NCBI GenBank assembly: GCA_021234155.1
Contig: JAJEKV010000014.1
Coordinates: 5,287,563-5,351,562, forward strand
From: Isoetes taiwanensis
Taxonomy: Eukaryota > Streptophyta > Lycopodiopsida > Isoetales > Isoetaceae
Direction: 5' to 3'
DNA: 64,000 nt
The number at the start of each line of letters is the position of its first letter. Position 1 is the first letter of the stretch. A model generated the notes under the pieces. That model searched no databases. It was not told the origin of the DNA and saw only the letters and a list, made by a program, of their open reading frames with translations. A program made the translations under genes and the position numbers. Below, one piece after another: positions 1 through 13,029 of the stretch.

Positions 1-277
1 GAACCCTAGGTCGAATACCAACTTGGCACACATCTATTGAGAATGCCACGGTTCTATTGCGACAGCAATAGAACCGACATTCCTTGGATGGGGACGCCTT
101 TCTTCACATCTCCTATTTATTCATCCTCTCGTCTCATTTCCACTCATCGGCGTTCTCTTGAGCTCCCCTTTTCTGTTTTCTCTTCTTTGGCTCCTCAAGT
201 TTCCCTCCCGCTCCTCCCTCTTGTGTCTTTGATGTTGTGGCTCTGTAGCCTTCAGTTTTTCTCCATAGTTTCCTTTT

Positions 278-525
278 CTCGGCGTGGTGTCGTGCCTCCG
301 AGACAATTTTTGTTATTCATTTCCTCTCGGCGTGGCACTGTAGCCTCCGAGGTAGCACTAATCGGATTCTCGGCATGGCACTAGTATTTTATTTATTCAT
401 TCATGTTTTCTCTCGGTGTGGCATTGTAGCCTCTGAGTCAATATTTATTATTCATGTTTTCTCTCGGCGTGGCGCTGTTGCCTCCGAGATCATATTTATT
501 GTTTTTTCTGGCGGTAGCCTCCGGG
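278..525. repeat. Tandem hairpin-forming repeat (CTCGG...CCGAG)
   Basis: Four clear units and one or two decayed ones recur about every 50 bp, at 278-302, 326-351, 412-436 and 463-488, with weaker traces near 369 and 510. Each starts CTCGGCGTGGC, continues TGTAGCCTCCGAG, and is separated by AT-rich spacer containing TTTATTATTCATG. CTCGG and CCGAG pair, so each unit can fold into a small hairpin. No gene is supported here; the open frames are repeat translations. Confidence 0.7.
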
Positions 526-530
526 CAAAA

Positions 531-1440
531 GCACTAATCGATTGTTTTTCCCCCGATGGTCATTCCGCGGACGGTTCCCGATTGGTCGGTGAAATGTTTC
601 TTTCTAAGATGGCCCCTCAAGCCTCCGAGTCTTCTTGCCTATGGCATCTAACTCATTGACGGGTTATTTTTCTTTCAGCCTGGATTCTGCAGGATTGTTT
701 AAGGTCTTGTGGTTGCCATAGTGCGTGGGGTCGTGCTTCAACCATTTGCTTGGGTTTCCTCAAAAACCTAAGAAGGCGTGGTTCTTCTTCCCGATGAGGA
801 GCAGTCACCGAGTCTTCTCACCTTTGCATCGACCAAGTGGCGGATAAAACCATCTTTTATGCTGTATTCTTCAGTTTCATCATGCTCTCGATGATTGTCT
901 AGTTTCGGAGCATTTAAAGTTCATATTTTCAAATTCATCTATCCCTAGTGAGGGATCCAATTGTACTCAATGTTTTACAAAGCTCAATGAGAACACCACT
1001 TCACTTCGGCCGACTTGTTTGTCTCATAGGACCCATCCTAGGAATATGCATACTTTGTAGGCTTGGATAACTCCTTGCCTTAGAAAGTTAGGCACCATAG
1101 CATTGCAATGTTACACCAGTCGATCTATGATTGTTGTGACATTCCCCTAGAGTATATACTATGATATACGTAACACTCTGGCCACATCACTATACAAATC
1201 TCAATAGTCAACTTGTACAAGGTATGTAGTAACACAGCATGTCCCATATGTTGGCCTATAATGTTGTACGTGAGCGACATCATGGGAAGGCCAAGTTAAT
1301 TATATAACTTACCCACCTTAGTCAAGGTATATTCTCCTTCCTAGCGCCCTCCTTCCCAGCGTGCCACCTTCCTCTCTCTAGAGGTTTTGCCCTCGTTCTC
1401 TCACTAGGTTTTACCCAAGAAGCCCTAATTTCTATTTGTT
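531..1440. other. Non-coding stretch, nothing recognised
   Basis: No reading frame with protein-like content on either strand. The sequence is mixed composition with pyrimidine-rich patches around 1340-1400. It may be old transposon sequence, but no terminus, target duplication or coding relic was found. Confidence 0.5.
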
Positions 1441-1745
1441 CTAAAAAGCTACACAAGGACATTTTAGAGTTCCCGTTTTGGATTCCAATCATCCAAAACG
1501 TAGTTCAAGTAACTTTTCAGTCCTACCGTAATTTTCGCTTGTCCTAAAAAGTTGCATGAAGGAGATTTTGAAGTTTCGGTTTTGAATTCCAAGCATCCAA
1601 TATGCGCTTTGGCAATTTTTCCTGCCCTGTCCCTAATTTCTGTTTGCCCTAAAAAGTTGCACGAAGGACATTTTGGAGTCGACATTTTGGATTCCAAGCA
1701 TCTAAAACACGCTTCGAGTAACTTTTTCTGCTTTATCTAATTTTC
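1441..1745. repeat. Three-copy tandem repeat, unit about 104 bp
   Basis: Three head-to-tail copies begin with CTAAAAAGYTRCAYRAAGG at 1441, 1544 and 1649. Each continues with a TTTTGGATTCCAAGCATCC block and ends in a TTTTTCTGCCC-like block. Copies are diverged, roughly 80 percent alike by eye. Open frames on both strands here are by-products of the repeat. Confidence 0.75.
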
Positions 1746-2407
1746 GCGCAAATTCACTTCTGAATCCCCAAACAGTCATAGCAACCCTTGTGGCCCCTTT
1801 TACAAATTCTAGGATGGGAATCGCGATGGGGATGTCCATCAAGCCCAAACCCAGACCTACATCTAGTCATATTGATACAATTCTTAACTTTTAGGATGCT
1901 TATATGGTCTTGAAATAATATTTTATTACTAGATAAACAATATCAAATTGTATTTACAGCAGCAACACAGCTGATAAACACGGCCATTCTGGATTTATAT
2001 TCCAGCAAAATACATCGGAGCATATGATTTACCGCCCAACCGGATCCACTGGGTTATGGCAAAACAGAGTGCTATGGCAAATACAAAGCTCTGGCATCTG
2101 ACTTACTGGCCTTCCAAGCTAATATCGCTACCCTAACTAGCCACATATCATAAAGCTATTGCAAATCTGTGATGTTGCTATGCAGTTGTCTGTGACCCCT
2201 TGTCACGTTTTCGGCGACGAACTATGGCAACACCATTTTAGAAACTAGACTCCGTGTCAGTTCTAGCAAAGTAAAAATTGCCTCAATCGGAGCTCTAGTT
2301 GCGAAAATATATCCAATTGAAGTTTAGCGTCTATGTATAGATCTCTTCACGACTTTAGCCTTTTTTAGCAGGCACTTGCCTTTTATATTTATATAGTACT
2401 TGACTTA
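1746..2407. other. Non-coding stretch, nothing recognised
   Basis: No supported gene or repeat. It lies just beyond the poly(A) end of the minus-strand LINE that begins at 2408. Confidence 0.5.
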
Positions 2408-4248
2408 TCAAATGAGATTTTTTTCTTTTTTTTTGAAGAACGAAGAAACTTTATATTAATACGAAGATGCTAATACAATGGGAAGTCAAGGGAGGTTGAG
2501 GTAAATCAAACCTCATCCTGAACATCTAGACGTAATTTCGAAGCCTAAAACTAATCATGCAGATGAGATTTTATCTCTTGGTAGAGGCCCACAGGAGGGG
2601 TGTTCAAACCTCAGAAGACCAGATGGCATCTGCGCTTCCAAATCACCCAACAAACCAATGCCCTATAGATATTGAATGCCCACTTCTTGAAGTGAGGCCA
2701 TCTGTCAAGGTAGATGCCTAAGAGAATGGCGAGCATGAAAGGAAGAGAGTATTGCTGACCAAATGCGAGAGAGATCATTACAAAGTAGAAAATAATGCTC
2801 AATTGATTTGGGTGCACCTTGCAGACTGGACACAGAGGACTAATATTTGGCTTCAAGGAGTGAACATGAACATTAGTCCTCAATGCTCTATGCACAATCT
2901 GCCACAAGAGAACTGACTGCTTTGGTATAACATTCTTGTCCCATACTCTAGACCAAACCAAGGTGTGTTTTGCTTCAGGGACTCTTAGTTGCAATTGTGC
3001 CCAAGGGGGAAGAGGAGGTTGCAATGTGAGCTGTCTATAACAGGCTTGAACGAACTGCTTTCCTTAAGGAATCTACGCTGTGATTATCCACACACGCTCA
3101 TTCGCCAAGTTAGGCTGCAAGGAAATATTATCTACAACCTCTTCCCATATATAGTAATCTAGCTGTGTCAATCCGTAGATGTCCCTAAACTCCTGTTATG
3201 AGCAAAATAAGTAAGCCAAATACACCATGAGCGAAAGGAGCGAAAGCCAGATATACCATGAGCAAAGGTGCCCATTAGAATGCCAAGCCTCAAGGTGGAT
3301 TATACCCCCAGAATGCCACCTGCGTTGAGTCTTTGGGTGGGTCGTAGAGGCTTGACTGTAATATATCCTAATATGCGTGCCAGAGCAACTCTAATGACCA
3401 GTCCAAAAACTCCATAGGGAATACTGTCCATATCGTCCATACCCGGACATTTATCTGCTGCCATGAGGAGCATTGCTTTATTGATATCTTGAATGGTGAG
3501 AGAAGCTTCTAATTGCTGTTGCTGGGCTAAAGAAATTATTGGACACACTTTTGATAGTACAATGTCGCTTCATTCTTAAAAGAAAGTGATTTCTTTGCAA
3601 AGAAGGAACTGAAATGAACTGGTTAATATGCTCTAGAGTGGAGATGAGATCATCATTCTCACCCTGAAGAGGAGATAGAGAGGTACCATGATGCCTCAAA
3701 CGAGCCATCTTGAAGGTGGTCTTTGAACACCTATCGCCATCCTTGAGCCAGGCAAGTCCTACTTTCAACTTGGCCGCCCTTGCATCCTGCTCCTCCAGAT
3801 CCTGTATGTATCTCACAAGCTCTGCTTCACGCACAAGATTCAAACCATGAGCCCTAAGCTGCGCTAACTCATCATATTTTTGTCCTAGCAGAGCCCTTTT
3901 CCATTGGGTGCAGAAACGACCCCATTGCTTTGAAAAAGACTCGCTGTTGGCAAGAGCAAAAACCAGCGTTCTCATGGGACGGGTGGAAGACGGGGTGGAC
4001 TTCCAAACCTGTTTGCAGTTGTCAAGAAGGCTTTCATCCTCGAGATAATGAGTGTTGAGCTTGAAGAATGTCTTCCCACGCACATGAGTAGGAAGATCAT
4101 TATGCCTGATTATTTGAGGGTGGTGATCAGACATGGTTTGAAGCACGTAATTTTTGCGGAAGATGCCAGGAAACAAGTGGCGCCCATGCATGTTGGCATT
4201 TGCACCTGTCATGTCTGGCTACTGCCAGTATTTCGATTAAATCTCTAG
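2408..4248 (-). mobile_element. LINE (non-LTR retrotransposon), minus strand, internally deleted
   Basis: Read on the minus strand, three open pieces are LINE ORF2 parts in the right order. At 4212-3478 is the segment between endonuclease and reverse transcriptase, with SDHHPQII, FFKLNTHYL and WLKDGDRCSKTTFKMAR. At 3548-3300 is the start of the reverse transcriptase (DINKAM...KCPGMD). At 3024-2611 is the zf-RVT zinc-binding region (LLWQIVHRALRTNVHVH, CPVCKVHPNQLS). The catalytic core with the YADD box is missing between about 3300 and 3025, so an internal deletion has removed it. The 3' end is marked by a T-rich run at 2408-2438 on the plus strand, the complement of a poly(A) tail, next to an AATATAAAGTTT block. 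The 5' part is truncated near 4248. This is a dead copy. Confidence 0.88.
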
Positions 4249-4289
4249 AAAACTATGTTCAAACAAGAGTCTATGTATAAAAATACTTA

Positions 4290-7200
4290 CTGCATGGAAG
4301 CCCTCTTTGAATGTCACTTTCACTCAAGTGGACAGGTTTGGTCGTCGAATAATTGTTAAGTGGAAAGAGCAGGGGCAAGAATGTGGTTTAATGAATGTTT
4401 ATGCTCACAATTATCCGCGTCAAAGGGGAGCTTTGTGGGCTTCTCTTCATAGTAAAGTTCTCAGGCTAGGCAATGGTTGCTCATTGGAGATTTTAGTATG
4501 GTTAGAATTGAGACAGACAGGTGTGGCAGGGAATCACATGTAGTTTAGGTTGAGCGGGAGCAGTGGCAACGTCTGCTGCATGATTGTGGCCTTGTGGAGA
4601 TCGAGGGTGATCAAACCTTTACATGGTGCAATGGATGGATAGGCAATGGTAGAGCTTACGCCATGATCGTGGCTATTATAATGCAATAGCTGCTCATTTT
4701 CTTCAGTTGCAGAGAAGTAATTTGTTGGATAATGCAGTGTCAGGTCATAATCCACAATGGTTATCTATTGGACCATCTCTATGGCGAAGAGCTACAAAAA
4801 CTTACTTCAAGCTCAATACTAAACATTTGAAGGATAATGATTTCATTGCAAGTTGTAGGAATGTCTGGTCTCATGAATTCTCTTGTAGTGGTGGTATGGC
4901 TGGTGTTGTTGGTACTCTCAGGGCTATTAAATCCTTTGCAAAGCAGTGGGGTCATGCACACGTGGTCCAGACTAAAGGCCAATTAATCGGGTTGTATCAG
5001 GAGTTACAGAGATGTCGCACACTTGACCCTTCTTCTGGTATTTAAGAGAAAGCAATCTTGACGGAGATTAAAGCCATTGAGACGTCTCATGTGAATCAAG
5101 CCAGGATAAAGGCTAGACTGGAGTGGTTTTTGGGCTGTTAAGAGCAGGCATATGATGGCCTCTATTAACTCCCCTATTTTGCCTGATGGTTTAGAGTGTT
5201 CTGATCCGGTTCAGTTGAAGCAGTATCTGCATGACCACTTTTCCTCATTTTTCCCAGACGTCAGTTGCCCTTTCAGGAGGATATACAATCTGCAATCTTG
5301 TCGAAGGTCCACCCCATTGTGTCAGCTGAGCTACGTGCACTCCTAGAATTGGACATCACCATCAATGACTTGCATTCAGCTGCATCTCTTTTAAAGAAAG
5401 ACAAGTGCCCTGGCCTAGATGGTCTCCCAATGGAATTTTTCTAGGAAGATTGGGATTGGTTGGATTGCGATCTCTACAATGCCTTCTGTGAGTTTCTTAG
5501 GTTCATAAGTTTGGATAAGATCCTCAATACTGGCTGCATTTCTCTTATTTCCAAGTGTAAAGGGCTGAGAACAATATCTGACTGGTGCCCTACCACATTA
5601 TTGTCTTCCATGTATAAAATATTAACGAAGGCCCTTGTAGACAAAGTACGTGATGTCTTGGTTGTATCAATCTCTCCTACTCAATCTAGATTCTTGCCAT
5701 GGAGGAGCATTTTGTCGACAATGTTGCTGCTGCTTATGAGGGTATGTATTGGGCCAGATTGAAAGGTCAGCATATAATCTATCTTAAATTAGATTTTGCC
5801 AAGGTATATGACAGTGTGGATTGGGAATTTTTGAAAAAAAGCCTCTTGACATTGGGCTTTGGTCAACAGTTCACCGGTGATGTTATGAAGCTCCATATCT
5901 CTGCTCGGTCTACTGTGCTTTTTTAGGGGGAATCCTCCATTGTACTTTTGGTTGGGCGGGAAGTTCGTCAAGGATGCCCATTAGCTCCATTTTTGTTCAC
6001 AATAGTAGCCAAGGTTCTCTCACAGCCATTTGCTAAAGCCATGCAGGATGGGATAGTGCAGGGGTTGAGTATGGAGGATGGTTCACATAAAATTTGTAAT
6101 CAGTATGCTGATGACACGTTTCTCTTTCTTGTTGTTGATGCGGACAATCTTCAGAATGCAAAGCTTCTTCTTGATACTTTCTCTTTAGCATCTTGAGTTC
6201 TTGTTGGTTGGCCAAGTAGTTCTGCATTATGGATGCTTGATGGTGTTGTGCCTCTTGTGTTGTTGATTTTCCTTGGAAGGTGCTTCCTCATAGGAAGGCT
6301 ACTAAACTTCTTGGTATTCCTGTGGGCATTCATATTTCTACCTCCAATGCTTGGGATATTATTACAGAAGGATTGTGAAAGCATTTGTTTTGGTGGAATA
6401 CTGCTAAGCTCTCTCTGCCAGTGCGAATAACTGCTGCTAAGCATGTTTTAAGTAATTCCCACATCTATATGGCCTCTGCCTTTCTGGCTTCTCAGTCAAA
6501 ATTTTAGGTGATTGTTACCATTGTCCATAATTTTATTTGGGGTGGGAATGAGGAGCATGATGTGGTGAAGGTTGCATGGTCCAAATGCACTAGGCCAAAA
6601 TTTGCAGGTGGTTTGGATATGACAGACTTCCATCTACAGAGTAACATTCTGATTTCTAAGTTCATTTGGAGGATCCTTAAGGATATGGTTGATTCACCTG
6701 GAGTGCAGTTGGTGAAGCAGTCACTTGCACATTGTGTTCCTTTGGGAAAGCTTCGTTAAAACCTCTTCTTCCTTGGGGTCTCTTTTATCAGCTATGCCCC
6801 TTTCCTAATGCCTCCCCTTTTTTGAAAGGCTTGCTGGAGTCTTGGGAGACAGTACAGACCTTATTTCGTATTGATCTTGTTGCATGTCATCAGTTAATGA
6901 GTGCTCCTTATTGGTGGATATCCGTGGAAAATAATCTTCCACTTTGTGCCTCAGTTCATCCATTAACTCAATGGCGTTGGAGCTTAGTAGGAACCATGAC
7001 AGTTGCGGCATGGTATGATTCTGGCAAGTTAGCGACATGGCAAATCTTTCAAACAAAATTCTTATTGTCTCAATGGGACAGACCTATTTGGCAAAATGTT
7101 GCTAGTACTCTGCTATTAATTGCTCCAGAGGCTATTGAAGGGTGCATGTGGATTTCCCACCAGAGTGTTCATGGGCATAGGCTTGTGAACTCTATATATA

Positions 7201-7346
7201 GACAGCTTGTCAATGGTGATATCCTTCCGACATCCACTAAGTGGTCCCTTCAGCTCCCACCTCGTAGTAAAGGTGGCTGTGCTTTGGTGGTAGATTCTTC
7301 ACAGGTGCCCTCGTGTGCATGTGCTTGTCTATAGATTCGATCCTCA
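4290..7346 (+). mobile_element. LINE ORF2 relic, plus strand (endonuclease to zf-RVT)
   Basis: Pieces of ORF2 follow one another on the plus strand. They are the end of the APE-type endonuclease (4307-4543, GLMNVYAHNYPRQRGALW) and the linker (4707-5045, FFKLNT-like KTYFKLNTKHL). The reverse transcriptase follows at 5152-6196, with LDFAKVYDSVDW near 5788-5823, RQGCPLAP near 5963 and YADD near 6102-6113. The thumb and connection region is at 6508-6759 (NFIWGG, GGLDMTDF) and the beginning of zf-RVT at 6732-7334. Several stops and frameshifts separate these pieces, so it is inactive. It lies head to head with the minus-strand LINE at 2408-4248. The two belong to related but distinct lineages, so this is two insertions rather than one twin-primed inversion. 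The zf-RVT region stops abruptly at the CACTA terminus at 7347 and appears to resume at 34980. Confidence 0.88.
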
Positions 7347-7530
7347 CACTACAAGAGGAAAGGGGTATTAGCCCGGGTATTAGCATCAGCCATAGCGTCA
7401 GATGCATTGTTTTTGTGTTTTTTGAGGTGAAAACAGTGTTATGTTGTTAATAGCAACAAGTATTATTAAATAAGTCTTTTTTGCTAATTCTGACGCTATG
7501 TCTAACTCTATGGATGACCATATATCATTT
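7347..7530. repeat. CACTA left terminus and subterminal repeats
   Basis: CACTACAAGAGG terminus followed by short motifs such as CATAGCGTCAGAT and, in reverse, CTGACGCTATG and TAACTCTATGGATGACC. The region ends where the T-run of the minus-strand LINE begins at 7531. Confidence 0.7.
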
Positions 7531-7663
7531 TTTTTTTTGAAGGACGTCAAACTTTATTAATAACACTCCATCATAATACATAATACAATGCAGAGACAGG
7601 AATAAAAAACCCAGTGGACAATCAGATCCAACTGAGTAGGGCCACCCATCTAAGCATGACAGT

Positions 7664-9164
7664 TGTGACGTCCCCTACTCGTATACGATGCCCGCACTGT
7701 ATACAAACAGGAGTTCATCCCCCGCACCAGCTCCACACTGATACAGGGCCCTCCACATATCACTGATACCGTCTAGAGTCCACAGTGGGAAGAGTGAAGG
7801 GGTCATTTTACCCCGTCTCCCTCAGGGCCTACCTAGCTGCGGAAGCGTAAACATACACGTCAGTAACATAACATCATATATCCACCTCGAAGGGTGGCAC
7901 ATCAACATCTGCATAGACAAAGATCAGCACAATACAAGGAAGTTCCTACTACCCAAGGCTCGGACTCTCGGGGATGACCCGACAAGCTTGGGTCTCCCGT
8001 GAGTTCTTGATGCATTTAATCATGACAATGGATTGGGGCGGCATAAGAACATGGCTTAGGGTTGTCCACTCCATCCGCCCCTCCACACACACTGCGTAGT
8101 AGGTTGAAAAGTGTTGGGACTTTCAGAGCCCGCCGGGTGCATAGCCAAAGGGCTATTCCCTCGGGTTGCATCTCCCCACCCCGATGGGGCGGTGTAGGGA
8201 TCACTCCCCTCCGAGATCTACATGCTGACCCAAGGTGACTAGAGGGCCACCGCCCTTATTCGACTTAACCCACTGGAAGGTGAACTCCACCCCACGGGTG
8301 TCGAGCCCATGCCTTACCCACACTTTCGGTGGCAAGCCATTAGACCTAGTCACTCGATCCCCAGTGGGCCTTACACACCCGAGGAGGGATCGGTCAAGGG
8401 TCGAGAACACGAACCTCATTCTAAGCCCGTCCGCCCCTTCACCCACAACCGGGTGGGCTCCCTGTACCTGCCTAATTCTAGTAATGCACTAAGAGGGACT
8501 AGCTAGGAGCATCATCTACTAAGCTTTAAGTCTCTACCCCCTTCCCAATACAATGAGTCCACGTAATACATCCGGCCCATCATATCAACATAAGTAATAA
8601 GAACTAATCTAATTCATAGAGTTAGGTTCTTTAGTTAGAGTCAATCTCGGGGATCTGCTTGGCTACTAAGGGTGATTTAATAGGCTAAACCTACTTGGTT
8701 CAAAGGCTGGAATAAGGTTTAGGCTATTCAATCGACCAAATACCGATCCACGGTTTCACTCCTCTCGATCCGGCGTCCATGTCTACGCTTACGCCGGGAT
8801 GCGGTCGGAAGGATGATCCGACAAGTCGGGGCACACCAGGCGGATCGTGGGAGTTGGAATTGACTCCTCGGCCTGAATGTCGGAGCTCGGAAGGTCAACG
8901 TGGGCGAAAAAAGGGAAAGTTAGGGTTTGGTGCCTTATGTAGGCTATCGCTTAGGTTTAGGGTTTCCATGACCCTTGGTCTACCTTTAATGGGTTAAAGG
9001 TCTAAAAGTGCGCACATTGCTAGTGTGCGCACCCTTTCAAGTTGCCCCCTAGGGCGCCCTTGCTTGGGTACACGCCGCATTACATCGTCGATTGGGGCCG
9101 CGTGTAATACGTGATGGTGCGATGCGGTATCACGCCTTGAGACCGTATATCGTCTTTGGCCACA
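7664..9164 (-). repeat. 3' LTR (left) of the LTR retrotransposon
   Basis: Matches 24162-25648 in the same orientation over its whole length. The internal boundary is given by the adjacent purine tract, the outer boundary by the ACAGT target duplication. Small open frames inside it, for example around 8201-8446, have no protein-like features. Confidence 0.9.
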
Positions 9165-9175
9165 TTCTCCCCACC
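9165..9175 (-). promoter_or_regulatory. Polypurine tract
   Basis: GGTGGGGAGAA on the minus strand directly abuts the start of the left LTR, where plus-strand priming is expected in Ty3/Ty1-type elements. A second, similar block lies about 40 bp further in, at 9207-9217. Confidence 0.8.
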
Positions 9176-12100
9176 TTGGATTGATGCTGTCCGCAGCATC
9201 GTGGGTCTCCCCACCTTGGGATCTTCCTAACCTGCAATCAACTTGATGCATATAATATATTACTACTATACTTATGCAATTATTAGGATTACCTTAAGGT
9301 AATATGTTTCAAACATTATTACGTCATTACATTATCAAATAACTTGTCAATTTGTAACTTCGATTAAAACAAGGTACTTATTAGTCTCCGTTACCACAAC
9401 ATTTAGTTTATCACAATTTAACACTTTCATATACAATTATTATTTAAGGTACTCTTCATTCCTTGCAACACATTCCAACAAAATTTGTGTTGCAAGTCTT
9501 CGCACCTTAAAATCCTGCATTAATTTTAGAATATCTATAATTACATACTTACTATCTTAATTATTAGAATTACTCTAAGGTAATGTTTAAGACATTGTTG
9601 TACTATTTCATTATCCAATTAACTTATCACTTCATAACTTAATCCACGCAAGGTAATTATTAACCTTACTTAATACAACATTTAAGTTTATCAAAAGTTT
9701 ATCAATTTCATACAAAATTTACACTTCTAAGGTACTCTTCATCCCTTGCAACACATTATAACAAAATTTGTGTTGCAAGTCTTCGTAGCTCGACCTCCTT
9801 GCCCTCCGGAGCGCCTATTGGCGTGCAGGTCGACACTACGTTAGTACCATTTTAATTATTAATAAAATTTTGGTTATATGGTGACCACCCCACCTATGTA
9901 CATGAATGCATGGCTAATCTCCCGGCGTAGGAAGAGGATGCTTCTTCCATCGTGGCCGTGGAGACAGCGCCCTATCATGCCTATATGCCGCTCATGCCTA
10001 CACCTTTAGTTGCCTAGCGTGGAGGATAGGGTCCTTCCCGTATATGGGGCGTGAAGGATAGGGTCCTCCCCGTAGGCATTGACTAGAGGTGCTTTCCCTA
10101 TCAATGCATTCCTGAATGACCTCCTTTCTCTCGAGGTCGTCTACTTCCGTGGGACAGAAGTAGACTTTCTAATCTACCTTCCACTCATCCAAGCGGAAAC
10201 GCGGTCATGCCTACATTGACATTATACCACGCCCTAGAGATCACCGTAGTGGTCCCATCATCGGTAATTACGCATGCAACCCATTCCTGGCATAGGTTGC
10301 ATGCGTAGATTAATCTTAACTACACATGAAATTAATCTAAACACAAATCGACATGCCTGAGCCGATTTTTGCTGGCTCCTTTAATGCATGTGATTAACAT
10401 AATTACCCTAAGGTAATATTTATGAATTAACATTATCATAGTATCGGATACATTACTTCCGATAGTACAATTATATTTACTCTAAGCTTTGCAATATTTA
10501 ACGACTTTTAGATCGCGATTATTTAAACAATAACCCCGATTTAGACCTATTGTTACATAGACAAGGTTTTTAATTACCATACACAAGGATTAGATGTGCT
10601 TCTTATTCTCTTCCTTTGGTCCTGCATTACCCTTGGAAGTATATCCCTAAGATGCACTTAAGTATATCTGAATTCTATTTTCTATTTATATTTATAAGGA
10701 CCCCGAGGTCATATAGCTATCCTTGGAAGGAATTGCATCCTTGCGAAGGATTAATTAACATGCTACCTCACATTATCGTTGTTATTTAACTTATTTCCCT
10801 ATGATACATATCGCATCTGACAATTTCTATGCAGTTATTAGGATCTATATTTAACTTATCAATAAGACACATTAAAGCTTAGAATACATGCGCACACCTT
10901 ACCTAAGGCTAGAACGCATCCACCCATTGAGCCGGCGTCGAGTAATTTGGAGACGACTTGGTCGTTGCATTGCTCCCATAGTTCTCGCACGTTGAAGGCC
11001 TCCTGAGCGCTAAGGTATCTATCTATCTTATGCTCTATTCGCTTCGGCCATTGCCGGAGTGAACTCTATTCGACGGATCGGTCAATTCGATGCAAGTACG
11101 TTCAATCATAAGATTGAGCCACTTTCTTCGGAAAGAAAATGGTCCTGCACCCCTTCAATGATGTTGTACACAACGTCATATCTATTCTCTCCCCTTAAGA
11201 GGTTATACGCTTCTTAGTTAGCGCATTAATTTACTAGCCTTAGCTAACATATATAACCATCTAAGATGGATGTACATATTATGTTATCATTTATTTCAAT
11301 ATAGTTATGGGGTACCTACTTAGTTAGAACGATTCCAAACCACAAGGTTTTGTCATGATGACAATTCCTTTTGTCTCAAAAGACTATTTGATTACTATAA
11401 TTCTTATTTTAGATGTACCTTACATGTATTATTCTTTTATATTATAGAGATTCCCCCTTTCTTAGTTATTTAAACTCTTGGAATATTCCTACCAATCGAA
11501 TTGATGTCATCATAACAAGTTGGCCGGACTTGTTAGATTACTTCTTTTCTTTCGGTTGGATTATTCTTTGGAGGTACTAGATTTATACATGGTCAACAAT
11601 TATCCTAGCAATGAATCCTTCTTAGCGAAGAGATCAATCTCACCAAGTGGTTTCAATATGTTGGATGTCTGTTAACAATCGTGTATAATTATAGTTACTC
11701 CTATGCATTTCCTTCCCAATCCTTGACGCTTAGCTCAATATTGGGGCGATCCTTTCAGCGAGAATATCTGGAAATGCCTTCTAATCCCAATATGGATGTT
11801 ACCGTCCATACATTTAACCTACTAGGCCCCATGGCCTTAGATCCTTGAGCTTGCTAGAAGCTCATCCACTCGTTGCCTGCTTGAGGTAGCAAGGTAACGT
11901 TCTTCCGAGTCGCTCGATACTTCAGTCTCCTTGACGGTGGCTCCTCTTTGATGTAGAGGTTGACTTTGTTCGTTAGAAGCCTCGCATTGCTTGATGGTGT
12001 AGTTGATCACTTGAAATCTTCTATGCCGCTTTTCAAAAGCCTGAAGGTGGCGCCGTTGAAAAAGATCTTTCATCTTGAAATCTTTGTCTTGGCAGCTAAA

Positions 12101-13000
12101 GGACAACCTTGTATCCGATATTGTTTCTTCGACTCCATCGACGTCTCATACGTCGAGTCCTCTTGTCGTTATCGTGTTGCCCGAAGAGTGTTGAGGATGT
12201 TGATTGCTTCACCCCTACAAATTGCCTGACATCTCTTCCTTTGATCTGTTACGCTATGGGAGGGAAGGAATGACAAGGAAACTATATATGCAAGGCATAT
12301 AACTTACATAATTAACTAGAGCTATTAGGTCCCCCTTGTGCATCCCTTCGAGTTGCACACCTACTCCTTGGCAATGTCATTGGTGTTCCTCCCGATGCAA
12401 TGGTGTTGACGATCTATATCCTCCTATTCGTACGTCAGCTCATACTCCAGGGTAACTTGTTGATATACTTGGGCCCTCCGATGTTTGTCGGCTATGGCAC
12501 AACACACTTTGCATCACATTCTAACTAAAGGTGTGCTGGTCGTTGATGCTTCGACATTTCGGTCTGCTTCCTGATCTAAGCGCTAAATCCGTGAAACATG
12601 ACTCTAAACTCATGTTTCTCCACTATATGTGAGCACCCGAGATATACAATACATATATACGCGTTTACATTGGGATTTTAATTCATCCACTTTTCCAAAA
12701 CAACTACAAAGATCTACTTAAATGTTTATACTCCTTTAGGGTTTCCCCTCCTCCTATCGCGTTTGATTCTTCGGTTTTGCTGCATCTTCTTCGTTCTGGT
12801 TGACTCCAGGATTCCTTGAGATGTTGCTACTATTGTTGACCTTCATGTCTGATCCGAGCTCGTCACCCCAAGTTGCGACGAGTGTTTGTCGATGTGATCC
12901 CTTGAGAAAGATGCTCCTCCTTAATGTATATGTCCATCGTGAGGAATGCGGTGACCGCTCAACGTCCCTACATGCGGTGTATCGTTGCAAGGTTGCCGAT
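9176..13000. other. AT-rich non-coding interior of the LTR element
   Basis: No protein-like frame. It contains a two-copy direct repeat of about 290 bp (9246-9533 and 9534-9790); each copy carries TAAGGTACTCTTCAT and ACAAAATTTGTGTTGCAAG. A short GATAGGGTCC repeat lies near 10030 and 10055. Such conserved but non-coding interiors are typical of LARD-like elements. Confidence 0.55.
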
Positions 13001-13029
13001 GTGCGGTGCCGTTGATCACTTGAGTAGGG

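Noticed and set aside
2408-7346. Head-to-head LINEs at 4250 as one twin-primed insertion
   Set aside because: Homologous segments on the two sides (FFKLNTHYL and KTYFKLNTKHL) are clearly different lineages and both contain the same protein region, which a single twin-primed copy would not.
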